From NCBI RefSeq assembly GCF_000975095.1, contig NZ_BBRD01000001.1, positions 2,251,467-2,315,466 of the forward strand: a stretch of 64,000 nucleotides of DNA, written 5' to 3'. The first letter of the stretch is position 1. Every line of letters begins with the position of its first letter. This document shows positions 51,271 to 58,725 of the stretch, in pieces. The translations under genes were made by a program, and so were the position numbers. The notes beneath the pieces were generated by a model. That model ran no database searches. It had not been told where the DNA came from and saw nothing but the letters and a program-made list of their open reading frames with translations. The stretch comes from Demequina aestuarii (lineage in GTDB: Bacteria > Actinomycetota > Actinomycetes > Actinomycetales > Demequinaceae).

Positions 51271-53520
51271 GTGATCGACCACGTGGACCCCTTCATCGGC
51301 GTGGACAAGACCCAGCTGCCGGCCCAGTCGGGGCTCGCAGCGACGTGGTGGTGGCCCAAGCCGCAGGTGGGCAACACACACCCCGGAGCAACCTTCCCGC
51401 TCGGCATGGTGTCCGCGTGCGCGTACTCGGGCGGATACCCCACCGGCTACGGCGACTTCGACCTCTCCACGGAGGGCGTGCCCGCCCGCCTCACGCGCCA
51501 CGATGGCACCGACGGACCGCGCGCGTCGGGCTTCACCCACTTTCAGCAGTCCGGGACCGGCGCGATCCGCAAGTACTACAACTACTTCCGGGTCACCCCC
51601 ATGCTGGAGCCGTTGGACGCGCTCGGGCGTGACTGGGGAATCACTGATGAGCAGGCCACCCCTGGGTACTACGCGGCCATGCTCGACAACGGCGTGCGCG
51701 CCGAGATCACCGTGGGCCCCAAGAGCGCGGTCCACCGCTACACCTTCCCCGAGCATCGGGATGCGCGCGTGGTCGTCGACATGTCCATGGGCGGCCTCGC
51801 CATCCCCTACGGCGCGACGGTGCCGCTGCGCGCACGCCTCGAATCGGTGCAGCCAGGGGTGGCGCAGGGCGAGATCGTCGTGGAGGGCGCGCCTCTCGCA
51901 CTCCACATCGAGTGCGACGCCGATGCGTGGCGCCAGATGCTCTGGTACGACCGGCGGCTCATGCCCGGCGGCACCCGCCTCGACCTCGACCACATCCGGC
52001 CCACCACGCTGCGGCCGTTCGGCCTCATGTGGGCCGGGCCCGCCGTCGCGGGACAGACGGTCGAGGTGCGCATCGGCTTCTCGCTGCGCGGGGTCGATCA
52101 GGCGCGCGAGAACCTGCGCCGCGACTGCGACGACCGCTCCCCCGCCTTCGATGCCCGCCGCGAGCGCACCCAGGAGTCGTGGAGGGAGCGGCTCGACGCC
52201 ATCCGCATCGAGACCTCCAACGAGGACCGGCGCACGGTCTTCGCGACGGCGCTGTACCACTCGCTCATCAAGCCATGCTTCGCCCCCGACGAGAGCCCGT
52301 TCTGGCCGTCCAAGGGCCCCTGGGTGTTCGACGTGTCCACCATGTGGGACATCTATCGCACGCAGCTGCCGCTGCTCACGGCGCTCGCCCCCGAGCGCTC
52401 GGTGGAGCTCGCGAACGCGCTGCTCACGGTGTGCGAGCAGGAGGGCAACCTGCCCATCGGCTACAGAATGGCGCGCGGCTCCGACCGGTTCGGGAGACAG
52501 GGCAGCGCCCTCGCCCACACCCTCCTCGCCGACATCTGCCAACTGGGCCTGCCCGGCATGGACTGGGACTGGGCGCTCGTGCACATGCAGACGGACCTGC
52601 GGCGCATCTACGGCGAGGACTTCCTGCAGCAAGGGCTCGCGCACCCGATCAGCCACACCCTCGACCTGGCGTTCGGGTACTGGTGCACGCGCCATGTCGC
52701 GACGCTCGTGGAGGACCACGATCTCGCCGCCGAGTACACCCAGCTCGCGACGCGATGGGTGAACGCCTTCGACACGAGCACCGGACTTCTCAAGGACTCG
52801 ACCTTCTACGAGGGCACGCGCCACAACTACTCGTTCCGGCTCCTGCACGACATGGAGGCGCGCATCGCTCTCGCGGGCGGCGACGAGGGGTTCGTCTCGA
52901 TGCTCGACGAGTTCTTCGGATACGGGGCCGATGCGGTGGTCCAGCCGGGACTCGCTCCTGGGCCTGAGGAGATGAGCGCCGGTTACGCCCTGGGTCGGTT
53001 CGAAGGTCTCAACAACGAGCCCGACATGGACGCGCCGTGGGCGTACTACTACGCGGGCCGGCCCGACCGCACCGCCGAGGTGGTGCACGCCGTCATCAAC
53101 CAGCAGTTCGGCACTGGCCGCGGTGGGCTTCCGGGCAACGACGACTCCGGGGGCCTGTCGAGCTGGTACGTGTGGGCGTCGCTGGGCCTCTTTCCCGTCG
53201 CGGGGCAGAACATCTTCCTCATCCACCCACCGTCCTTCCGCTACGCGTCCATGCCCATGGCGCGGGGCACGCTCACCATCGACACCTCCGGATTCGACGA
53301 GCCGACGCCAGAGGGCCCCGTGCGCTACGTCCAGGCAGTGAGCTTCAACGGCGCGCCGGTGACCACGTCGTGGATGAGCGGCTCAGCGCTTCACGAGGGC
53401 GGTCGTCTCCACATCTCTCTGGGGACCGAGCCGAGCGACTGGGGCCGGGCTGATCGCCCGCCGTCATTCCGACCACCGACCGCGACCCCCGAGTCCCCCG
53501 CCCCGCAGGAGGCCCCATGA
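51271..53520 (+). CDS. GH92-family alpha-mannosidase, apparently cytoplasmic
   Basis: 749 residues. N-terminal beta-sandwich (VDPFIGVDK, GNTHPGATFPLGMVSA) and the helical barrel with signature GLPGNDDSGGLSSWYVWASLG (the catalytic Asp pair) and NNEPDMDAPWAYYYAG (catalytic Glu). GH92 enzymes are calcium-dependent alpha-mannosidases, usually secreted; this one has no signal peptide and begins directly with the fold. GTG 51271 has AGGAGG 5 nt upstream; an upstream GTG at 51265 lies inside that site. Stop overlaps the GT4 start (ATGA). Confidence 0.92.
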   Translation: MIDHVDPFIGVDKTQLPAQSGLAATWWWPKPQVGNTHPGATFPLGMVSACAYSGGYPTGYGDFDLSTEGVPARLTRHDGTDGPRASGFTHFQQSGTGAIRKYYNYFRVTPMLEPLDALGRDWGITDEQATPGYYAAMLDNGVRAEITVGPKSAVHRYTFPEHRDARVVVDMSMGGLAIPYGATVPLRARLESVQPGVAQGEIVVEGAPLALHIECDADAWRQMLWYDRRLMPGGTRLDLDHIRPTTLRPFGLMWAGPAVAGQTVEVRIGFSLRGVDQARENLRRDCDDRSPAFDARRERTQESWRERLDAIRIETSNEDRRTVFATALYHSLIKPCFAPDESPFWPSKGPWVFDVSTMWDIYRTQLPLLTALAPERSVELANALLTVCEQEGNLPIGYRMARGSDRFGRQGSALAHTLLADICQLGLPGMDWDWALVHMQTDLRRIYGEDFLQQGLAHPISHTLDLAFGYWCTRHVATLVEDHDLAAEYTQLATRWVNAFDTSTGLLKDSTFYEGTRHNYSFRLLHDMEARIALAGGDEGFVSMLDEFFGYGADAVVQPGLAPGPEEMSAGYALGRFEGLNNEPDMDAPWAYYYAGRPDRTAEVVHAVINQQFGTGRGGLPGNDDSGGLSSWYVWASLGLFPVAGQNIFLIHPPSFRYASMPMARGTLTIDTSGFDEPTPEGPVRYVQAVSFNGAPVTTSWMSGSALHEGGRLHISLGTEPSDWGRADRPPSFRPPTATPESPAPQEAP

Positions 53521-54797
53521 ATGCCACCCCGTCCCGCAGGCTCGTGATCGTGGTGCGTGCGGATCCGGTCATCTGCGGGCATTCGGGAGAGGCGCGCAAC
53601 CTCGCGGAGATCGCCCTGACACGGGGCTACGACGACGTGCGCATCCTGACGTGGCCGCTCGCACGGCTGGAAGAGACGGGCCTGCCGCTCAAGCCTCTCG
53701 ACACGGTGCTGCCCTACAGTCCCGGGATCGTCGTGGAGCGGCCCGAGCCGGTGGGCGGGTACAAGATCCCCGACGGCCGCTACCTCGCCGGGCTCACCGG
53801 CCGGCTGGTCGAGCTGTTCACCGATGGGGTGCCCACGGTGTGCATGTCGCTCTACCTGTCGCCGCACACCACCGCGGTGGCCGATGCGGTGCGGACGGCG
53901 CGCTCCACTGGACTGCCGGTGCGAGTCACCACCATCGCCGAGGCGGTGGGCTCGGACGTGACCGACGTCGTGCGCGCGTGCGTGGAGGAGGACCGGTTCG
54001 GCGCCGCCGCGCACGTGCTGTCGAGCTACCTCAGCCAGGACGTGTGCGTGGCGGTGTCCGACTACACCAAGCACGTGATCGTGGAGGCCGCGGCCCAGAT
54101 CGACGTCCGGCACGGCACCTCCTTCGCCTCTCAGTGCCGCGATCGCATCGACATCTCCTACCCCGCGATCGACACCGCCTCGTACCTGGGCCTCGATGCC
54201 GCTCACACCGCCAGCGTCCTGGCAGCGCGAGGCCTCGAACAGGACGGCTACGTGCTGTACCTGTCGCGTCTCGGAGCGGCGAAGGGCGTCGACGACCTGA
54301 TCGACGGCTTCGCGGCCGCCATGGCGGGCCACTCGCTGACCCTCGTCATCGCCGGGCGCGGCCCCGACGCCGACGCGTTGCGCCGCCACGCCGCGTCGTC
54401 GCCCGCCGCCGAGCGCATCGTCTTCCTGGACGACGTGGGGGACGAGGAGAAGCCTCACCTCATGGCGGGGTGCGCCGTGTACGCGCTGCCGTCCAAGCCG
54501 CGCCCCGAGTTCACCGAGACGTTCGGCATCGCGCTCGTCGAGCAGATGCTCGCTGGCGGCGGCCCCGTCATCACCACCGACACGGGCGGCATCCCCGAGG
54601 CGGTGGGGGACACTGCCCTCACCGTGCCCGTGGACGACCCGGCCGCGATCGCGGGCGCCATCGACACCGCCGTGTTGGGCATGGACGACGCCGCGCGAGC
54701 TGCGCACCGGGATCGGGCGCGGGCCTACGCGCTGCAGTTCGACAGGGCGGTCGTGTTCGACCGGCTCTTCGAGAAGGTGGCTGCCGCCGTCAGGTGA
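53517..54797 (+). CDS. Glycosyltransferase family 4
   Basis: 426 residues, GT-B fold. C-terminal donor domain is clear: YLSRLGAAKGVDDLIDGF, LVIAGRGPDADALRR, ETFGIALVEQMLAGGGPVIT and GGIPEAVGD; the N-terminal half has VICGHSGEARNLAEIAL and HVLSSYLSQDVCVAVSDYTKH. ATG 53517 overlaps the GH92 stop by 4 bp behind GCAGGAGG. Coupled expression with a cytoplasmic mannosidase suggests both act on the same mannose-containing glycan or glycoside. The donor is unknown. Confidence 0.9.
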   Translation: MNATPSRRLVIVVRADPVICGHSGEARNLAEIALTRGYDDVRILTWPLARLEETGLPLKPLDTVLPYSPGIVVERPEPVGGYKIPDGRYLAGLTGRLVELFTDGVPTVCMSLYLSPHTTAVADAVRTARSTGLPVRVTTIAEAVGSDVTDVVRACVEEDRFGAAAHVLSSYLSQDVCVAVSDYTKHVIVEAAAQIDVRHGTSFASQCRDRIDISYPAIDTASYLGLDAAHTASVLAARGLEQDGYVLYLSRLGAAKGVDDLIDGFAAAMAGHSLTLVIAGRGPDADALRRHAASSPAAERIVFLDDVGDEEKPHLMAGCAVYALPSKPRPEFTETFGIALVEQMLAGGGPVITTDTGGIPEAVGDTALTVPVDDPAAIAGAIDTAVLGMDDAARAAHRDRARAYALQFDRAVVFDRLFEKVAAAVR

Positions 54798-54813
54798 CCG
54801 TGCGACCGTGACC

Positions 54814-54838
54814 ACTGAGGCGGTGGCACCGCATCAGT
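54814..54838. terminator. Weak hairpin between converging GT4 and the GLPR-like gene
   Basis: ACTGA/TCAGT and GCGGTG/CACCGC arms nest within 54814-54838, with a central gap too short for a normal loop. It may form in part as a terminator; support is weak. Confidence 0.3.
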
Positions 54839-54857
54839 CGCGCCAGCTCGAGGAGGC

Positions 54858-55865
54858 TCAGGCGCTCGCGCGCCGACGGCGGGCCAGGATCTGGTCAAGC
54901 GCCGCGGTGGTCGATGCAGGCTCTTCGGAGACGTGCTGACCGTTCGTTGACCGATCGGGGGCGTCATCCGCCCGCAGGTCTCCCCACCGGGCGGCACGTG
55001 CCTTGGCGACGTCGTAGTCCTCATCAGAGATGGGGCGAGCCTGTCGGGGCCTCACGGACGCCTTGAGGGTGTACGCGGGCGCCGGCATGTCCTGCGGGCT
55101 CCAGGGAGTGGGCTCCGCCGTGGTCTGTTCCACAGGAAGCTCCGGGGATGGCACGGGGGCTGGTGCGGCCAGGGGTGCGAGGTCCTCGGTGGTCAGCACG
55201 CGGATCGCCTGCGTCGCGACATCGGACGGCTGCACCTCGTGGCCAGCGGCCCGCTCTCGCGTGACCGTGCGCAGTGCCTGCGTGGCCGTGGCCGCGGCCT
55301 CGACCTCACGTGCCACGGCGCGAATCGATTCGTCGGCGCGGCGCTGCGCCGCGGCGGCACGGGAGCCGGTGACGACGATGCCGGCGAAGGCGGCGGTGGC
55401 CACCGCCCCCACCACGGGAGTCAGCGCGGTGAAGGCGACCGCGATCCAGGTCGCCGTGGCGACGAGCATGGCGGCAGAGGCGACAGTGGCGCGTCGACGA
55501 GCCTGAGCGGCACGCTCGGCCAGCACGACTGCTCGGTCGCGGCGCAGCGCGTTGCGCTCGCGCTGCGCATGCACGGCGGCACGGTCAAGAGGAGTGGCAG
55601 GGCGCGACATCGACTCGGCACGGTCGCTGAGGCGGACAGCCCGCTCGCCTCCGGTGCGAAGCAGCGGCACCCCGCCCGAGTCGCTGGACGGCCGCGAGGC
55701 GGCCTTCTGAATGCGCTCGGCGGTCGACTTCACGACTCGCATGTCCGAGGAGTAGCGGTCATCGACACGCACGAGGGCGTACTCGCCGCGCTCCTTGATG
55801 CGCTGAGGCAGGACGTACGCGACCACGATGCCGAGGGCGACTATCGCCAGGAGTCCTGCAACCAT
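54858..55865 (-). CDS. Membrane protein downstream of rimJ: candidate gephyrin-like protein receptor (GLPR)
   Basis: 335 residues from ATG 55865. One N-terminal helix (MVAGLLAIVALGIVVAYVLP), a charged Arg-rich region to about 135, a pair of helices (VASAAMLVATATWIAVAFTA, VVGAVATAAFAGIVVTG), a helical segment, then a Pro/Ala-rich, probably disordered tail of about 110 residues ending in LDQILARRRRASA. No enzyme motif. Position next to rimJ and glp matches Rv0996 in Mycobacterium tuberculosis and the membrane receptor of the gephyrin-like division protein described in Corynebacterium glutamicum. The call rests on synteny and topology; sequence similarity is not evident to me. Confidence 0.6.
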   Translation of the reverse strand: MVAGLLAIVALGIVVAYVLPQRIKERGEYALVRVDDRYSSDMRVVKSTAERIQKAASRPSSDSGGVPLLRTGGERAVRLSDRAESMSRPATPLDRAAVHAQRERNALRRDRAVVLAERAAQARRRATVASAAMLVATATWIAVAFTALTPVVGAVATAAFAGIVVTGSRAAAAQRRADESIRAVAREVEAAATATQALRTVTRERAAGHEVQPSDVATQAIRVLTTEDLAPLAAPAPVPSPELPVEQTTAEPTPWSPQDMPAPAYTLKASVRPRQARPISDEDYDVAKARAARWGDLRADDAPDRSTNGQHVSEEPASTTAALDQILARRRRASA

Positions 55866-55917
55866 GGCACGACGGTACGGCCGTCCGGGTCCGAAGCCCC
55901 GCATGGCGCGCGGCGTG

Positions 55918-56493
55918 TCAGGGACCCTCCGACCAATATCGGCCGATGCGGGGCTCTTCTTGAGTCAAGGCATAGACGCGATGGTCTCGCCACGCACGAT
56001 CGATGTGGAGATAGGAGTAGCGCAGGCCCTCCTCGCGGAAGTTCAGCTTCTCGACGACCCGTAGGCTCGCACCGTTCTCCGGACGCACGGCGATCTCGAT
56101 CCGATGCAGTCCGCGGGAGAACGAGAACTCGGTGGCCAACGCGACGGCTCGCGGCATGATGCCCTTGCCTGCGTGCGACTGCGAGATCCAGTAGCCGATC
56201 GACGCGCCCCGCTCGGCGCCCCACCGCACGCCGGCGACGGAGACCCGACCCACGAGCTCGTCGTGGTGCAGGATCACGAACGGATACGCCGACTCGTCGC
56301 GCCATTGCCGCCGCTCGCGCCTCACGAGACTGCGGAACGTCACGGGCGCCTCGGTGCGGCCGGGAGGTGCCGTCGCCTCCCATGGTTCGAGCCACGCGCG
56401 GTTCGCCTGTCGCAGCTGGCGCCACGCGTACTCCTCGTGCCGCCCCAACGTCCGTAGCGTGAGCGCTCCCGACGCGATCACCGGAGGTCGCAC
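55918..56493 (-). CDS. RimJ/RimL-type GNAT acetyltransferase
   Basis: 191 residues. GNAT fold: N-terminal LTLRTLGRHEEYAWRQLRQ, central VGRVSVAGVRWGAERGASIGYWI and the acetyl-CoA loop SHAGKGIMPRAVA followed by RIEIAVRPENGASLRVVEKLNF. RimJ-like enzymes acetylate protein N-termini; the target here is unknown. GTG 56493 starts 3 bp after the glp stop, so it is coupled. Conserved between glp and the membrane protein in several actinobacteria. Confidence 0.92.
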   Translation of the reverse strand: MRPPVIASGALTLRTLGRHEEYAWRQLRQANRAWLEPWEATAPPGRTEAPVTFRSLVRRERRQWRDESAYPFVILHHDELVGRVSVAGVRWGAERGASIGYWISQSHAGKGIMPRAVALATEFSFSRGLHRIEIAVRPENGASLRVVEKLNFREEGLRYSYLHIDRAWRDHRVYALTQEEPRIGRYWSEGP

Positions 56494-56496
56494 GGG

Positions 56497-57723
56497 CTAG
56501 CCGCCCCAGGAGGTGCACTCGACGATGTCGCCGGGGTGCACCACGCCCGCCTCAGGGCCGGACCAGACCAGCGCATCTGCCCTGGCGAGGTCGGTGAGAG
56601 CCAGGGCATCGGCGCCGACCGGGGTGACGGCCACCACATCGCCGTCGTCGCTGTCGACCACGACTGGCATCGCGGTCACCACACCCGGCGGAACGATCCA
56701 CCGCTTGCGGACCCGCGCCCGGAACACCGGCCGCTCGACGTCAGGATGACCGCACAGCACCCGCAGCGCCTGGCGGACGTACGCCTCGAACGCGAGCGCC
56801 GCGCCGGCGGGGGATCCTGGCAGCGCGATCACGGGGATGTCGCGGTCACCCGCGGCGATCGATCCCAGACCGTGCCGACCCACCGGACGCAGTTGCAGAT
56901 CGACCGCTTCGAAACCACCCATGCGCGCCAAGACGTCGGCGACGGTGTCGTGCACGCCGTCGGACAGGCCGCCCGTCGTGATGACCACGTCGGCCCGCAC
57001 CAGCTGGTCCTCGAGCGTCGCGCGCAGGCGCAGCGGGTCGTCGGGCACCGCGCCCACGCGGTATGGCTTGGCGCCGGCCTCGAGCACCAGGGCCGCCAGC
57101 ATGTGCGTCGTGGACTCCGGGACGCCACCGCCGGGCCGCACGGCTCCGGGCTCGATCAGCTCGTCTCCGACAGCCATGATCACCACCCGCGGCACCGGCC
57201 GCACGTGGAGCCGGGAGCGGCCCAGGGCGGCGGCGACGGCGATCTGGCGAGGACCGATCCGGGTGCCGGCGCGCACGATCATGTCTCCCGCGACGGCGTC
57301 GAAGCCGGCTTGCCTCACGCCTTCGCCGGGCTGCACCGCCCGTCGGATGCCCACGCGCGCCACACCCTGGTCGGTGTCCGCAAGCGCCACCACTGCATCG
57401 GCCCCGAGCGGCACCGGGGCACCGGAGGGGATGCGCGCGGCGGCACGAGGCACGTGGCGCCGAGGGGCGCGGGAGTCGAAGCTCACGTCATGAGAGACAG
57501 GGAGGAATACCGGGGCGTCGGGGTGGGCGTCGACGGCTTCCGCGCTCAGCACGGCGTATCCGTCGCGGGCCGCGATAGGCACCGCAGGCATCGACGCGGA
57601 GGCCACGAGATCCTCTGCGATGGTGGCGCCGGCCGTGTCGCCCAAAAGGACGTCGAGCACCGGGCCGGGCGGGAGTGCCTCGGCTACCGCGATGCGATGG
57701 CCGGCAAGGCTCCGAACTGTCAC
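56497..57723 (-). CDS. glp: Gephyrin-like molybdotransferase (MoeA/Glp family)
   Basis: 408 residues with MoeA domain order: N-terminal domains I/II with SMPAVPIAARDGYAV and RIPSGAPVPLGADAVVAL, then domain III with VIMAVGDELIEPG, VITTGGLSDGVHDTVADVL and PVIALPGSPAGAALAFEAYV, and C-terminal domain IV. MoeA inserts molybdenum into molybdopterin. In corynebacteria a paralogue (Glp) instead binds FtsZ and a membrane receptor. The glp-rimJ-membrane gene order favours Glp, and no other moa/moe genes are near; sequence alone does not separate the two. GTG 57723 is leaderless-like: CACAAT lies 6 nt upstream. Confidence 0.85.
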   Translation of the reverse strand: MTVRSLAGHRIAVAEALPPGPVLDVLLGDTAGATIAEDLVASASMPAVPIAARDGYAVLSAEAVDAHPDAPVFLPVSHDVSFDSRAPRRHVPRAAARIPSGAPVPLGADAVVALADTDQGVARVGIRRAVQPGEGVRQAGFDAVAGDMIVRAGTRIGPRQIAVAAALGRSRLHVRPVPRVVIMAVGDELIEPGAVRPGGGVPESTTHMLAALVLEAGAKPYRVGAVPDDPLRLRATLEDQLVRADVVITTGGLSDGVHDTVADVLARMGGFEAVDLQLRPVGRHGLGSIAAGDRDIPVIALPGSPAGAALAFEAYVRQALRVLCGHPDVERPVFRARVRKRWIVPPGVVTAMPVVVDSDDGDVVAVTPVGADALALTDLARADALVWSGPEAGVVHPGDIVECTSWGG

Positions 57724-57729
57724 TCCCGC

Positions 57730-57735
57730 ATTGTG
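57730..57735 (-). promoter_or_regulatory. -10 element CACAAT of glp; leaderless start
   Basis: On the minus strand CACAAT (57735-57730) is 6 nt before GTG 57723. Divergent from the 5-FCL promoter, whose -10 is the same hexamer at 57821-57826. Confidence 0.45.
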
Positions 57736-57820
57736 TCGTGCGTCGACCGGGACCCGCAAACGCCGCGCGCGGGATGCGGGACTGTGAGGGAGTCGTCACG
57801 GCACATTCCCGTTTGTTTGC

Positions 57821-57826
57821 CACAAT
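57821..57826 (+). promoter_or_regulatory. -10 element CACAAT of the 5-FCL gene; leaderless start
   Basis: CACAAT is 7 nt before ATG 57834. The purine run GGGGAG directly abuts the codon and is too close for a ribosome site. Confidence 0.45.
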
Positions 57827-57833
57827 GGGGAGC

Positions 57834-58460
57834 ATGACGCCGCAGTCCCATTCCACTCGAGCGCCCGCCCCAGAGGATGTGAAGGCGCAGTTGCGCACCT
57901 CCATCCGCAAGGCGCGGCTTCATCGGTCCGAGCGGCGGCGGGCGGAGTTGGCCGAGACGTTGCGGGATCACGCGCTGCAGGTGCCGGCGATCGCTGAGGC
58001 GACGTGCGTATCCGTGTACGCGTCCCGCCCTCACGAGCCCGGGTCGCTTCCCCTCATCTTCGCGTTGCACGATCGCGGAGTGCGGGTGCTGATCCCTACG
58101 CTCGGCGATGGTCTGCAGCGGGGATGGTCGCTGTACCAAGGTGCCGAGGACCTGGTCGAGCGCGCTCCCGGGCGGCCTCCGGAGCCGTCGGGCACCTTCC
58201 TGCCGGCCGCCGCGATTCAAGAGGCCGATGCGATCGTGGTGCCCGCGCTCGCCGTCGACGCTGACGGGACTCGCCTGGGGCAGGGCGGGGGCTGGTACGA
58301 CCGGGCTCTCGAGGAGGTCCGCGATGGCGTCCCGATCATCGCGATGACCTTCGCCGCGGAGTTCCGGGGGCCCGGCGAACTGCGCCTTCCGCGGGAGGAT
58401 CACGACGTTCCCGTGCACGCCGTGATCACGCCGGAGGGGACCACCCCGCTTCCCGCGTAG
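57834..58460 (+). CDS. 5-formyltetrahydrofolate cyclo-ligase
   Basis: 208 residues. Folate-binding and ATP-binding motifs: CVSVYASRPHEPGSL, VRVLIPTLGDG, ADAIVVPALAVDADGTRLGQGGGWYDRALE and VPVHAVITPEG. Converts 5-formyl-THF to methenyl-THF with ATP, removing an inhibitory folate. ATG 57834 fits a leaderless promoter; an upstream in-frame ATG at 57825 adds three residues. Next to the FmdB gene as in mycobacteria (Rv0992c/Rv0991c). Confidence 0.95.
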   Translation: MTPQSHSTRAPAPEDVKAQLRTSIRKARLHRSERRRAELAETLRDHALQVPAIAEATCVSVYASRPHEPGSLPLIFALHDRGVRVLIPTLGDGLQRGWSLYQGAEDLVERAPGRPPEPSGTFLPAAAIQEADAIVVPALAVDADGTRLGQGGGWYDRALEEVRDGVPIIAMTFAAEFRGPGELRLPREDHDVPVHAVITPEGTTPLPA

Positions 58461-58463
58461 AAT
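58458..58463 (+). promoter_or_regulatory. -10 element TAGAAT of the FmdB gene; leaderless start
   Basis: TAGAAT is 6 nt before ATG 58470 and overlaps the 5-FCL stop. The FmdB gene can thus be transcribed independently. Confidence 0.5.
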
Positions 58464-58469
58464 GCGCTC

Positions 58470-58676
58470 ATGCCCACTTACGTCTACGCGTGCCGCGCCT
58501 GCGGCCACCGCTTCGACGCGGTCCAGTCGATCCACGATGACTCCCTCGAGGCGTGCCCCGAATGCACCGGGCCCCTTCGACGCGTGTTCGGTACCGTCGG
58601 CGTGACGTTCAAGGGCTCGGGCTTCTACCGCACCGACTCGCGCGCTGCAGCCTCCAAGGAGTCGTCGGGCTCCTGA
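58470..58676 (+). CDS. FmdB/Ruc-type zinc-ribbon protein
   Basis: 68 residues. N-terminal zinc ribbon PTYVYACRACGHRFDAVQS with CRAC and CPEC pairs (four Cys), the conserved GSGFYRTD, and a Ser-rich tail (AAASKESSGS). The mycobacterial homologue Rv0991c (Ruc) is a redox-regulated chaperone; FmdB was first linked to formamidase genes. The Ser-rich end and position by 5-FCL match Rv0991c. Confidence 0.93.
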   Translation: MPTYVYACRACGHRFDAVQSIHDDSLEACPECTGPLRRVFGTVGVTFKGSGFYRTDSRAAASKESSGS

Positions 58677-58725
58677 CGACCCGCGCCCGGCGTGCCATCG
58701 CCGCTCTCCGTGCACCCGCGGTCGA

